From Prolixibacter bellariivorans ATCC BAA-1284 (GTDB lineage Bacteria; Bacteroidota; Bacteroidia; Bacteroidales; Prolixibacteraceae): 64,000 nucleotides of DNA. Where the stretch lies: NCBI RefSeq assembly GCF_000621705.1, contig NZ_JHXO01000005.1, forward strand, positions 487,826-551,825. The letters are read 5' to 3'. The translations under genes were made by a program, and so were the position numbers. The notes beneath the pieces were generated by a model, which saw nothing but the letters and a program-made list of their open reading frames with translations, was not told the origin of the DNA and did no database searches. Shown piece after piece: positions 52,883 through 63,300 of the stretch (position 1 is the stretch's first letter; every line of letters begins with the position of its first letter).

Positions 52883-54229
52883 TTAGTGTTTCATCATCAC
52901 ATCACCGAATTTCCGTGTGATGGTGATGCCGGTTTTCTTCAAGAATTCCGTGGGCAGTTCACCCCCGGCAAAAATGAAAATGAGATCGTTCGGAATGGCT
53001 TCTTCCTCGTTAGTTTTACTGTTTTTGAGGATGACTTGTTCCGCTTGAATCTCCGCTACATTGGTGAGGTATTTAACGGTCAGTTTTTGTCCGGCAACAG
53101 CCGCCTCCAGTTTGGTCGCATTTCCCGGCTTAATCCGGTTGAAATTTCCGCTGCGGTATGATAAAGTTACGTCATTTTGCTCAGATAGCATCATGGCCGA
53201 TTCGACGGCTGAGTCTCCTCCGCCAACGACCATAACCCGTTTGTTTTGTATGATTTCCGGATCGAGCAACCGGTACCGGACTTTCTCCAGGTTCTCACCC
53301 GGAACGCCCAGTTTCCGCGGAGTTCCCCGGCGGCCAATGGCCAGCAATATCCGTGCGGTTGTCAGGCTTTCGTTTTTCGAAGAGGTGACCTTGAAGTGAT
53401 CGCCTTCCTTTTCAATAGCTTCTACCTTGGTTTTTTCCCGGATGGTAATGGTATTTTTAGTTAGAACGGAAGTCCATAGGTTCAGCAGCTCAGCTTTCGA
53501 GGTATTGGAAAGCTTTACCTTTCCGTGAAGTGGCAGATCCATCGGTGCTGTCATCACCACTTTGGCGCGCGGATACGTGAAAACCGCGCCGCCCAGCGAA
53601 TCCTGTTCCAGTGTGACGAAATTCAGCTGGTGTTTCTTTGCGGTTAGCGAAGCCGATATTCCGGCCGGACCGGCACCAATAATGATGATATCGTATGTGG
53701 CATCGTGCTTTTTCGGTAGATGGGCCACCAGGTTTTCGATGGCCTGACGTCCCTGTTCCACGGCATTTTTGATCAATCCCATGCCACCCAGTTCACCGGC
53801 AATGAAAATTCCTTTCACATTAGTTTCGAAGGTCTGACTCACGTGGGGGAGGTCAACGCCGCGCGTTTCTGTTCCGATGTTCAGGGTAATGGCCTCCACC
53901 GGACAGGCATGAAAACAAGCGCCGTGGCCAATGCAATGTGAGGCATTAATCACCGTCCCACGGCCATTACTGATGCCCAGGACGTCGGTTTCCGGACAAG
54001 CGCTCACGCAGGCCCCGCTTTTAATGCACTTGTTGATATGGATGACCGGATGTAGGGAAACCGGCTCGTACAATCCTTTTTCCTTTGCGGCTGCAATCCT
54101 GGATTCGGAGCGACGCGTTTCCCGTCGTAATTTCAGGATGTAAATGCTCAAAACGATGGCAATGATGAGGAAAACCCCACCGTAGATAATTATTTTCTCC
54201 AACCATATATCTGTCATCAAAAAATCCAT
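52883..54229 (-). CDS. Membrane-anchored FAD/NAD(P) oxidoreductase with ferredoxin-like domain
   Basis: 448 aa: one N-terminal membrane helix ([20 protein letters not shown]), a di-cluster ferredoxin-like region (about residues 65-120) and a thioredoxin-reductase-type flavoprotein ([32 protein letters not shown]). Both iron-sulfur motifs have an unusual form: [12 protein letters not shown] and [12 protein letters not shown], i.e. CX5CX3CP with the second Cys of the normal CX2CX2CX3CP replaced by Ser and His. The flavin domain lacks the CxxC disulfide (GGAVFTYP). Likely transfers electrons between NAD(P)H or ferredoxin and the b-cytochrome encoded upstream. Overlaps the cytochrome b gene by 13 bases. 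Confidence 0.86.
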   Translation of the reverse strand: MDFLMTDIWLEKIIIYGGVFLIIAIVLSIYILKLRRETRRSESRIAAAKEKGLYEPVSLHPVIHINKCIKSGACVSACPETDVLGISNGRGTVINASHCIGHGACFHACPVEAITLNIGTETRGVDLPHVSQTFETNVKGIFIAGELGGMGLIKNAVEQGRQAIENLVAHLPKKHDATYDIIIIGAGPAGISASLTAKKHQLNFVTLEQDSLGGAVFTYPRAKVVMTAPMDLPLHGKVKLSNTSKAELLNLWTSVLTKNTITIREKTKVEAIEKEGDHFKVTSSKNESLTTARILLAIGRRGTPRKLGVPGENLEKVRYRLLDPEIIQNKRVMVVGGGDSAVESAMMLSEQNDVTLSYRSGNFNRIKPGNATKLEAAVAGQKLTVKYLTNVAEIQAEQVILKNSKTNEEEAIPNDLIFIFAGGELPTEFLKKTGITITRKFGDVMMKH

Positions 54230-55020
54230 CGGTATCCGAATAACAGGGTGACGGTTACGTGAATAACCATAATAATCAGCATAATCAGCGCAAAGGGCTG
54301 ATGGGCAATGTGCCAGTAGCGGAAGAGATTCTGCATCTTTTCCAACCGTTTGATCCGGCCGGACAGTTTATCTTCTGTCTTCAACAACCGGATGGCTTTC
54401 CGCATTTCTTTGCCGCGGAGTCCTTTTTTTCGCGCCTCTTCTTTCAGCAACCGGATGGCGGCGCGCCGGTTCTCCTCCAGCGACGCAAAAACCTGTTCCT
54501 CTACACCATAATCGTTCCGTAGCTTTTGTTCAATCTCCTTCTGTAGGTTATGTACTTCATTCAGATTCATTTCACGGCCCTCGATGGTGTGCGGAATCTG
54601 AATGTAGATGTAACGCCCAATCACTCCGCTGGCGACAACGGCAACCATGCTCCAGAAACTGGCTGATACAATGCCCCCGAATTTGAAGGAAGTGTGAAAG
54701 AGAATCAGAATGGCTCCGAGGGTGCACAGAAAGATATGAAATTCAAGCCAATGCTTCAAGCGTCCCCAGCGGGAAAATATCCGCATCCGTTTGCGCAGCA
54801 TGTAGGTGGCAATACCGGTAATGATGAGCAGGGTGCCGATAATACCGTAACCGTGTCCCAAAATGCCGCTCGGTTTCAGTAGATTGTAATCGGGGTGATG
54901 AAAACGGTCGACGATGGGCGTGGTGTAATAGGAATAGCCCACGATGGTCAGCGCGGCGGTGATCGCCACCACAATGACGACAAAGGTTCCAATGTATATT
55001 TTGTGTGCTTTCGGCGACAT
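54217..55020 (-). CDS. Membrane diheme b-type cytochrome
   Basis: 267-aa integral membrane protein with about five helices. Two helices each carry the H-X13-H pair typical of diheme b-cytochromes: [15 protein letters not shown] (about residues 94-108) and [15 protein letters not shown] (about 241-255). A charged helical insert (about 150-230) separates them. Overlaps the FAD/iron-sulfur gene, so the two may form an inner-membrane electron-transfer module that feeds the cytochromes c. Not a clear member of NarI, DsbB or ferric reductase families, though the layout resembles the last. Confidence 0.8.
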   Translation of the reverse strand: MSPKAHKIYIGTFVVIVVAITAALTIVGYSYYTTPIVDRFHHPDYNLLKPSGILGHGYGIIGTLLIITGIATYMLRKRMRIFSRWGRLKHWLEFHIFLCTLGAILILFHTSFKFGGIVSASFWSMVAVVASGVIGRYIYIQIPHTIEGREMNLNEVHNLQKEIEQKLRNDYGVEEQVFASLEENRRAAIRLLKEEARKKGLRGKEMRKAIRLLKTEDKLSGRIKRLEKMQNLFRYWHIAHQPFALIMLIIMVIHVTVTLLFGYRWIF

Positions 55021-55035
55021 AGATTCAGTTTTGGG

Positions 55036-58000
55036 TTAATCATTCAAGTTGGCAACGGGCGAACGTTTTTCCTTCACGTAAGCTGCCCCCATCATTGCCA
55101 GAATGACAACGACGGTGATGTAAACAGATCCCGGAACAGGCGGTGCCTCTCCCTGGGCGTAAGAGTGCAGTCCGGACAAATAGTAGTTCACTCCGATGAA
55201 CGTCATCAGCACGGAGCCAAAACTCAATACGGACAAGCCGTTGAATATCGCGTTATTTTTCATTCCCGGAATTTTCCGCAAGTGCAACACTACGGCATAC
55301 ACCAGGATGGTGACCAGCGACCAGGTTTCCTTCGGGTCCCAGCCCCAGTAGCGCCCCCACGATTCGTTGGCCCAGATGCCTCCCAAAAAGGAGCCGGCAG
55401 TGAGGAGAATTAGTCCAACAATCAAGGTTATTTCGTTCACTACCGTGATTTCACGAATGTGCAGGCTTAGTCGTTGGTTATTTTGCGAATTACGAATGAT
55501 AATGAGGAAGAGGTTCAGGAAACCCAACAGTGCGCCAATGGAAAGAAATCCGTAGCTGGAAGTAATGACCGCCACATGGATGATGAGCCAGTAGGATTTC
55601 AGCACCGGAACCAGCGGTGTAATTTCCGGGTTGAGCCAGCTCATTCCCGCAACTAGTAGCATGATACCGGCCAGCAGGTTGGTGACAGCTAATGTGATGC
55701 CCGACTGGCGCGACAGGAACAGTCCGGCAAGTGCGGTTGCCCAGCCCACGAAAAGCATGGTTTCGTATCCGTTGCTCCACGGCGCATGTCCCGAAATGTA
55801 CCAACGCAAAATCAATGCGAAGGTGTAAACGGCAAAAATGAGCAGTGATATCATCATTCCCACCAGATTGACGCGTTTCAGTTTCATTTGTGGCCTGAAG
55901 AGGAAAATCAGGTTGAGGATAAGGAGCAGCAAACCAAACAGCGAATACGTTTTTGCCAGCTTTCCAAACAGGTTGGCCCGGTTGTAAAAAACTTCCATCC
56001 TGATTTTCTTCTGCGACGGAATAATGGTTCCTCCGTTCGTCAGCTGATATTGTTTCAAGGCCAACAATAGTTGGTCCGGTTGGCTCCAGTTGCCGTTGGT
56101 TTGTGCCTGTTGCACTGCCTGTAGATAATTAGTATAGACCGACAACGGTTCAGCAGTATTGGTGCTTTTTCCGTGCCGCTTTAGCATTTGCTCGGTGGCC
56201 CAACTGTCCCCGTGATTTCCCGGTAAGGGGAAAAGCTTTAAAAAAGAGTGATTAAAAAGCTGGTAACAGATATTCACCCGTTCATCGAGATTAATCACCT
56301 CCTTGTCGAACTGGTTGCGTTTGCCGGGCTCGGTGTGGTAAGCTTTATTGGCGAGCTCCCGCAGTTTGTACCGGCCGTTTTCAAATAGTTGCTGAAAACT
56401 GATGTATTCGCCTGAGCTTCCCAGTTGTGAAGCCAAATCTTTGTTATAAACCTTAATCAGCTTTTCCTGCTGCCACTGAGCCGGATGGGAAAGCATACCC
56501 AGTATCACTTCCGTGGAAGACATGCCGTTGTAGGTTTCACTCTTGTGGATTTTCCGCATGAGCGCTGACGACATCGTGGAAAGCGGCTCGATGCGTCCGT
56601 TCCGGTTTTGCACCAGCAGTGAATTAAGTTCTTTCAGATGCTGCGACTTGCTTCCCATTGTATTTTGTGCATTGAGCGACATGGGAAAAGCCGCAGTCAG
56701 CAACACGAAAACGGTGATGAGACCGAGTGTGTTGCGTTTGGTTTTCCGGATTTGGGCACCTTGCCTGATGAGGGTGTGGACCCGGCTGTTCCGGTTCATC
56801 AGGGTGAGGACCATTCCGAGTCCCATGAGCAGGTAGCCTAAATAGGTGAAAAAGGTGCCCCAGTAATCGTGACTGACGGAGAGTATGGTTCCCCGTTCGT
56901 CGCGGTCGTAGGAGGCCTGGAAAAAGCGGTAGCCTTTGTATTTCAGGATGTGATTCATGAAAATGCGGTAAGGGAAGGATGAACCGTCGGGATTTTGGAC
57001 GGTCACCTCGCTGGCATAGGATGAAGGGCTGTTCGAACCGGGATACCGTTCCAGGATGAAATCTTTCAGCTGTATGGAAAAGGGAAGTTCGACGGATTTC
57101 GAACCGAACGAAGCCGTGAGGTTGAGGTCACCCAGTTTCGTTTGTGCCGGAACCGCTTCTCCGTCACGATTCAGCAGATTTACCCGCGTCGAAGCATTGT
57201 CGGTTGACAAAGATACGACGAGTCCCTGCACGCCGGTATTACTTTCCGCCATGCTGGTCATGCTCTTTTGTGCGGAGGGCAGAAACGATTTGATGACGAA
57301 CACCTGCCCACCAACGCGATAGATGGTTTTTTCTTTAGCCAAATGCCGGATGCCGGGCAGCAACACCGTTGTGTCGCGGGTCATCATGCCGGTCACCAGC
57401 ACGGTGTCGTTGGCAATAAAGGCTGGTTGCTTGTCTTCTTCGCTGAAGGTAATGGTTCCCGGTTGGCCGGAATTGAAAGAGTAGGTCTGGTTGTCGATGG
57501 TTACCTCTTCACCCTGCAGCAGTTCGCTTTCGTGCCCGGCTTTCCGGCTGTCCATGATGAAGAGGGAGATGCCGGGGACGCCATTCGTCGTGGGCACCAG
57601 CTTTTCTGCTGCATTGGGAATGTACAGTTCGGTTTCCATCCTGACTTTCGTGCCGCCAATTTCCAGCGATTCGCTGTATTGGTTCGTACCACGCGGCGTC
57701 AGGCTGATGGCTTTGGATACCGACTTTCTCACGCCCATGTAGTCTGCTTCCAGCGTGAGGTCGGTCTGTTTTAGTTGGAGCTGGTTGGATGACGCGCCTT
57801 CGCGGATGTGTATCATGCCTTCGTAGCCAAAATAGCTGGTGATGGCCCCTCCGGCCAGGATGAAGAGAAAAGCGACGTGGAACAGCAAGATGGTCCACTT
57901 CTTCCGGGTAACCAGTTTGTATTTGAACATGTTGCCGGTGATGTTGACGGCTACCAGCCATAAAACGATCTGAAACCAAACGGCATTGTACACGAGCTTA

Positions 58001-58122
58001 TGCGCTGTGGCTGTTCCGTAATCGCGTTCAACAAATGTAGCCCATGCAATGGAAACAGCAAAAGCCGTCATGAGGATGACGGCTGTGGTCATGGAAAAGA
58101 GGATGTTCCCCGCTTTCTTCAT
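55036..58122 (-). CDS. ccsBA: Fused cytochrome c synthase CcsBA (System II)
   Basis: 1028-aa membrane protein combining ResB (N-terminal; helices near residues 12-30, 48-65 and 80-98, then a large periplasmic domain about 105-410) and CcsA (C-terminal, about 715-1020), with the WWD-type motif WGWDPKETWSL (about 927) and conserved His residues. A long soluble region (about 470-690) lies between them. It exports heme and attaches it to CxxCH sites. First gene of the multiheme operon, with 15 bases to the cytochrome b gene, so the pathway and its substrates are expressed together. Confidence 0.94.
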   Translation of the reverse strand: MKKAGNILFSMTTAVILMTAFAVSIAWATFVERDYGTATAHKLVYNAVWFQIVLWLVAVNITGNMFKYKLVTRKKWTILLFHVAFLFILAGGAITSYFGYEGMIHIREGASSNQLQLKQTDLTLEADYMGVRKSVSKAISLTPRGTNQYSESLEIGGTKVRMETELYIPNAAEKLVPTTNGVPGISLFIMDSRKAGHESELLQGEEVTIDNQTYSFNSGQPGTITFSEEDKQPAFIANDTVLVTGMMTRDTTVLLPGIRHLAKEKTIYRVGGQVFVIKSFLPSAQKSMTSMAESNTGVQGLVVSLSTDNASTRVNLLNRDGEAVPAQTKLGDLNLTASFGSKSVELPFSIQLKDFILERYPGSNSPSSYASEVTVQNPDGSSFPYRIFMNHILKYKGYRFFQASYDRDERGTILSVSHDYWGTFFTYLGYLLMGLGMVLTLMNRNSRVHTLIRQGAQIRKTKRNTLGLITVFVLLTAAFPMSLNAQNTMGSKSQHLKELNSLLVQNRNGRIEPLSTMSSALMRKIHKSETYNGMSSTEVILGMLSHPAQWQQEKLIKVYNKDLASQLGSSGEYISFQQLFENGRYKLRELANKAYHTEPGKRNQFDKEVINLDERVNICYQLFNHSFLKLFPLPGNHGDSWATEQMLKRHGKSTNTAEPLSVYTNYLQAVQQAQTNGNWSQPDQLLLALKQYQLTNGGTIIPSQKKIRMEVFYNRANLFGKLAKTYSLFGLLLLILNLIFLFRPQMKLKRVNLVGMMISLLIFAVYTFALILRWYISGHAPWSNGYETMLFVGWATALAGLFLSRQSGITLAVTNLLAGIMLLVAGMSWLNPEITPLVPVLKSYWLIIHVAVITSSYGFLSIGALLGFLNLFLIIIRNSQNNQRLSLHIREITVVNEITLIVGLILLTAGSFLGGIWANESWGRYWGWDPKETWSLVTILVYAVVLHLRKIPGMKNNAIFNGLSVLSFGSVLMTFIGVNYYLSGLHSYAQGEAPPVPGSVYITVVVILAMMGAAYVKEKRSPVANLND

Positions 58123-58145
58123 AAGTTAGGGTTTAGTGGAAAATC

Positions 58146-58186
58146 CACTCATTTCACATCTATATAGTCAGTTATTGAAATGAGTG
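58146..58186. promoter_or_regulatory. Inverted repeat upstream of ccsBA (candidate operator)
   Basis: An 11-bp perfect inverted repeat CACTCATTTCA / TGAAATGAGTG (58146-58156, 58176-58186) with a 19-base spacer lies 24 to 64 bases before the ccsBA start. A second short one (GTGGA-AAA-TCCAC, 58136-58148) adjoins it. Could be a regulator site or leader structure; no known regulator motif recognised. Confidence 0.45.
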
Positions 58187-58385
58187 AATGTTGTGAAAAT
58201 AGTTGGAGTTATTCAAAATAAGAAATGTTGGATGTGATTTATAATGCTTTCAGATAGTAATTTAAGGCTTTTCATGAAGAAGTAAAAAGACCGATGCAGC
58301 TTTTTTAGAGATTGCAAACCATTTGTCAACCTTCCCAATATTTTTTACATTTTCGAAAGTAAACCAAAAAAAAAAAACGACGATT

Positions 58386-58709
58386 ATGCCCATAATGCCG
58401 CATGACGGACAGCGATTTGACGAAGCACCTTACGCTTTGGATCGGACGATTTGCGGATTCAATGCCCTGATTGACTATTTAAAACTGAATGTGACCAAGG
58501 CAAAGAAATCGAAGTCGGCTGAAGTGGCCCGGATGATTCGTGAGTTGACCAACGACGAATCGGATCCGGGTATCGGGATTGCAGAACAAAGTAAGCAGCT
58601 TCAGCAGCTGATTGACACATGCATAAAAGGACCCGAAGGGCAAAAGAGGGTTATTGAACTGGCTGACGAAAAGTTTGAACGCCTGAGGGTGCATGGAGAG
58701 TGGGAATAG
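58386..58709 (+). CDS. Hypothetical 107-aa protein
   Basis: Start at 58386 (MPIMPHDGQRFDEAPYALD); the frame is open 21 codons upstream but runs into a poly-A tract. Soluble, helical, with KSKSAEVARMIRELTNDES and a charged end. No family recognised. Its composition fits a real gene, and it lies alone between the cytochrome operon and the AraC gene. Confidence 0.6.
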   Translation: MPIMPHDGQRFDEAPYALDRTICGFNALIDYLKLNVTKAKKSKSAEVARMIRELTNDESDPGIGIAEQSKQLQQLIDTCIKGPEGQKRVIELADEKFERLRVHGEWE

Positions 58710-58953
58710 TCAATTGTGAAGTAATCAAGGTTAAAGTAGATAACCATGGATGAAATGATAGTGGGCGATTGGGAAAGCGTTTTTGGTTGTGTCTTAATCA
58801 CATCTGTCTTATTCTGGAATACCTTTTCGTGAAACAGGCATAAATAAATACTCGTAACAGAAAATATCGTTTGGTTTTGCGCAAGATATAGACGGAGGTG
58901 GTTATTTGAATATTTAGAATCGTTTTTAATTTATAGAGAGTAAGATCGGTCGG

Positions 58954-58984
58954 TTTTTAAAAATTACCTGTTTTTCTAGTTTTG
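58954..58984 (+). promoter_or_regulatory. Candidate promoter of the AraC-family gene; rest of 58710-59012 empty
   Basis: TTTT at 58954 and a perfect TAGTTTTG at 58977-58984 with a 19-base spacer fit the -33/-7 elements. The start codon follows 29 bases later. Nothing else is visible in this gap. Confidence 0.6.
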
Positions 58985-59012
58985 TGAGGTTAATTCTTAA
59001 TTACACGAAGAA

Positions 59013-59939
59013 ATGTCAGAGGATATAATTCAAGTTAAAACGATTTCAACGTTACATAGCATGTTGGGATTTCCCGCTCCCACGCATCCTTTAATCAGTG
59101 TGATTGATGTATCGAAGTTGAAGATAACAGAAGAGATGGTCGGTACTAAAATTTCGGCTGACTTTTATTACATCGGATTGAAGAGTGCCGAGTGTGGTTC
59201 ACACTACGGAAAAAACGATTACGATTTTGATAAAGGGGTGTTGGCTTTTACGGCTCCGAAGCAAGTTATTGCGGCGAAATCGACTACTGATTTCGATCAG
59301 GAACAGGGCTGGATGTTGTTTTTTCATCCGGATTTGATCAGAGGAACTTCTTTGGGTGAGAACATTGACAACTATTCATTTTTCAATTATGACACCCATG
59401 AGGCGTTGCATTTGGCAGGTAGTGAAAAGCAAACCTTAAAGGACTGTGTTCGACAAATAACAGAAGAATATAGCCGGGGTACTGATAACCATAGCCAACG
59501 AGTGCTCGTTTCGTGTTTAGAGTTGCTGTTAAATTATTGCCTTCGGTTTTATGAAAGACAATTTGAAGCCAGAACAGTTTTAAATAGAGATATTCTTATA
59601 AAAGTCGAGAATGTATTAAAAGAATATATGCAGGCTGGGTTACTTGAGAAGAACGGAATCCCTACCGTATCATACATGGCGGAGAAGGTAAATCTGTCAC
59701 AAAATTATCTTAGTGATTTATTGAAGAGGGAAACCGGTAGAAGTGCAAAAGATCATATTACGGATGTGATAATCGATAAGGCCCGGACGCGATTATTAGG
59801 TACCCAGGATTCTGTTGCCGAAATTGCCTATGAATTAGGTTTTCGGTACCCTCATTATTTTAGTCGGTTATTCAAGGCTAAAACGGGGCTTACGCCGCAA
59901 GAGTATAGGAAGACGAAAGCCAAATATAGTACTAGTTGA
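59013..59939 (+). CDS. AraC-family transcriptional regulator
   Basis: 308 aa. C-terminal DNA-binding domain with two helix-turn-helix motifs (VSYMAEKVNLSQNYLSDLLKR and VAEIAYELGFRYPHYFSRLFK, ending KTGLTPQEYRK). N-terminal 180 residues form a cupin-like sensing domain (FDQEQGWMLFFHPDLIRGTSLG). Effector unknown. It is followed by a hairpin and then by the large lectin-like gene on the same strand, which is one possible target. Confidence 0.92.
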   Translation: MSEDIIQVKTISTLHSMLGFPAPTHPLISVIDVSKLKITEEMVGTKISADFYYIGLKSAECGSHYGKNDYDFDKGVLAFTAPKQVIAAKSTTDFDQEQGWMLFFHPDLIRGTSLGENIDNYSFFNYDTHEALHLAGSEKQTLKDCVRQITEEYSRGTDNHSQRVLVSCLELLLNYCLRFYERQFEARTVLNRDILIKVENVLKEYMQAGLLEKNGIPTVSYMAEKVNLSQNYLSDLLKRETGRSAKDHITDVIIDKARTRLLGTQDSVAEIAYELGFRYPHYFSRLFKAKTGLTPQEYRKTKAKYSTS

Positions 59940-60109
59940 GCGAAATGTGTCGGTGTGAATGTTTTTCTAACTGACTCTTGACGGGTGGGTTCTGAGAGCT
60001 CTGTTCTCGCTTTGTATACATTGAGGACGGGATACATATCAGATTTGTCTTTACCTGGGTGGCTCTGCAAAAGGAGTGGAGTCCTACATATTGGCATAAT
60101 TTTAATAGC

Positions 60110-60150
60110 GAGAGGCTGTCATGCAATACCACGCAGGCAGCCTTTTTATT
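60110..60150 (+). terminator. Probable terminator of the AraC-family gene
   Basis: AGGCTG (60113-60118) pairs with CAGCCT (60138-60143); the 19-base loop can add partial pairing; TTTTATTTTTC follows. Confidence 0.5.
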
Positions 60151-60230
60151 TTTCACTCTTTTCTGTCAATAGCAGGAAAAAGATGATTCGTGCCAATCAC
60201 TCCGTGGATAGTGTTATTTGGATAGCAGCT

Positions 60231-60272
60231 TGTGTTATCTGTTCAGTGATTTGTGTTATCTATTCAGTGATT
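60231..60272 (+). repeat. Tandem 21-bp repeat before the adhesin gene
   Basis: Two adjacent 21-base copies (TGTGTTATCTGTTCAGTGATT and one with a single base change), then a partial third TATGTTAT. They end about 108 bases before the large surface-protein start, within the 441-base gap 59940-60380 that otherwise contains only the AraC terminator. Could be a regulator site or a slippage-prone repeat. Confidence 0.7.
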
Positions 60273-60380
60273 TATGTTATACTAAGAAGGAGTTGAGAGC
60301 GTTTTTCTTAAGGAATTAAGGTTTTTTAACAAAAAAGGCCTGCACACTTTAACTAAGTATAACCAATCTTGAATATTGTT

Positions 60381-63300
60381 ATGAATTACAAACTTGCTCT
60401 GTTGTTTGGGGTACTGGTGTGGATGGGGATTGCACCGTTATATGCTGTGGATACCCCCCCGGTAATGAATGGACATGACACTTCGCCAAAGTATTATAAA
60501 GAAACTAATACACCGGTTGCTTTATTTCCGGATTTCACGATTACGGATGCGGAGAATGATGATATTAAAGGATTAGTCATTGCCTTTACGTCCGGGAATC
60601 ACACTGACCAGGACATTCTTTCATTTACCGATCAGAACGGAATCACCGGAAGTTTTGATAAAACGAAGGGAGCACTCGTTTTGTCCGGCGCAGCCTCACC
60701 AGCTGATTACCAAACAGCAGTGCGTAGCATTACTTATTCAAATGATGCAGCACCTGGGGCTGCCAGCTATGACCAGCGAACACTGACCATTTCATTGGCC
60801 AATGCGGACTATTTCTCACAAGATTCGAAATTGAACGACGGACACTTTTATGAATATGTAAATGCTAGCGTTACATGGTCTGAAGCAAAAATTGCTGCCA
60901 GTGCAAAAACCTATTACGGATTGCAGGGGTACCTCGCTACAGTTACTTCGGTAACGGAGAATAGTTTTATCCTGAGTAAGATTTCGAATATGATTTGGTT
61001 GGGGGGCTCTGATGCGGCTAGTGAAGGTACATGGTTATGGGTAACAGGACCAGAGAACGGAGCCCCATGTAATTATGTAAACTGGAGTGTGTCAGAACCA
61101 AACAACGGCGGTACAACGGGTACAGACGAGGATTACTTAATGATGTACAGCTCCAATTACCCTGGTGAATGGAATGATATTTATGATACTAAAACATATG
61201 GGTATGTTGTAGAGTATGGTGGTATGTCCGGAGAAACCTTGAAGATGACCACCACAACAACCTTAAATGTGGTTGCCCCACAGCCTCCGGTAATGAATGG
61301 GAATGATACTTCTCCGACGTATTCTACAGAAACCAGTACCCCGGTTGCTTTATTTCCGGATTTCACAATTACTGATACAGAGAATGACAACATCAAAGGA
61401 TTAGTCATTGCCTTTACGTCCGGAAATCACACTGATCAGGACGTTCTTTCGTTTACCAATCAGAACGGGATAACGGGAACTTTTGATAAAAGCAAAGGGG
61501 CTCTCGTACTGACCGGAGATGCTTCACCAGCTAATTACCAGGCCGCAGTACGAAGCATTACTTACACAAACGATGCGGAATTCAGCTCTGTTAACAATGA
61601 ACAGCGCACATTGACGATTTCATTAGCCAATACGGACTATTTCTCCCAGGATTCGAAATTGGATGACGGGCATTTCTATAAATATGTAAGTACCGAATTA
61701 TCTTGGACCGATGCAAAGACTGCTGCAGCTTCAACAACCTACTACGGATTGCAAGGGTACCTTTGTACTGTAACATCGGCAGCTGAGAACAGTTTTATTT
61801 TGGGCATACAAGATAATGCTGATGGTGTTTTATGGTTGGGAGGTTCGGACGATGTATCACAAGGTACATCAGAAGGTATCTGGAAATGGGTAACCGGACC
61901 AGAGGCCGGTACAACATTTTATCAAGGCGGGACTGCTTTTAACGGGAGTTATGTGAATTGGGGCCCTTCTCAACCAAGTAATGATGGCAATGTTGAAAAT
62001 TATTTACAATTCTTTACGAATAAAAATAGTTCAACGTTACCACCGGGGAAATGGAATGACAGGAAGAATACTACGGCAACCGGGTACATTATTGAATATG
62101 GAGGAATGTCTGGCGACCCAACCATCAACATGACCACAACAACAACCCTTAATATTGATTTAGTTCGTCCGAAAGCCCCGGGTGGAGTAGTTGACAACTT
62201 ACGTGTATGGTTCAATGCCAACAGCGGCACGACAAGTGGAGCTAGTACAATAACCAACGGAAATATTACGGGTTGGGAAGGACAAAGTAGGTACAAAATT
62301 ACAGTGAGTGATGTCGCTGGAGACCCTGCAGTGGTTCCTAACAGGGCAAACTTCAACGCTGTTGTATCTTTTGATGGCGATGATGCGATAAAAACCTCCT
62401 CTACTGCCCCCTATACAACCTATTTCAATTCAACTAAGGATGATAATACCGCCTTTTTAGTAAAGAAAACTACGGACGGAAGAGTTGAAGCCGGGTACGG
62501 TTCTGCAACTGGCACCAGGGACAGAGCAGGTTATTTTGAACGGACTAGTGACAATCAGCGTACTGATTATGGCAAAGACGGAACAATAATGTATGGAAAT
62601 ACGACTACTATCAGTAAGTATGTGATTGCGCGACAAGATGTACAGCTAGGAGACTTGTCCCTGTATTTGGATGGAGCTCTGGAGAAACAGCTGAATGAAT
62701 TCAATTCACTGGCTGGGAGTAATGATGGTTATTTGGGCTTCGGAGCAAATCCGCAAGACTTTTCATCCCCGTCTACCACAGATATCGCTGAATATATTAT
62801 TTATGCTGCTGATCTTTCTGATACTGAAGTAAAAGAGGTCGAATCTTACCTGGCGCTTAAATACGGTATATCAAAAACTGATGATTATCTGGCTTCTGAT
62901 GGAAGCACCATCTGGAGCGCTACCGATAATACAGGCTATGATAATGATATTTTCGGAATTGGGCAAGATAACGCATCTGGCCTTAATCAAAAAGTATCGC
63001 GGTCCGCAAATAACACAAACGGACCAATACTGGCTACCACACAAGATTTTACAGCCTCAAATACAGACGGAAGCAGAACGGCACTTGGCGAAGGTAATTT
63101 TATGCTAATGGGGCATAACAATGGTACCGAAAACTCATTTACATCAAGCTTTAATGGCGGAACCAATAACCGTTCAGATCGTGTTTGGAAGGTAGATGAA
63201 ACAGGAACTGTGGGTGATGTGTATTTTGCCATTCCCAAAACAGCGATAACGTTCCCTTCCGGAATACCTGTTTTGGTAATATCCAACGACTTAACATTCG

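Noticed and set aside
60231..60272. CRISPR array
   Set aside because: Two adjacent copies with no spacers and no cas genes nearby; it is a simple tandem repeat.
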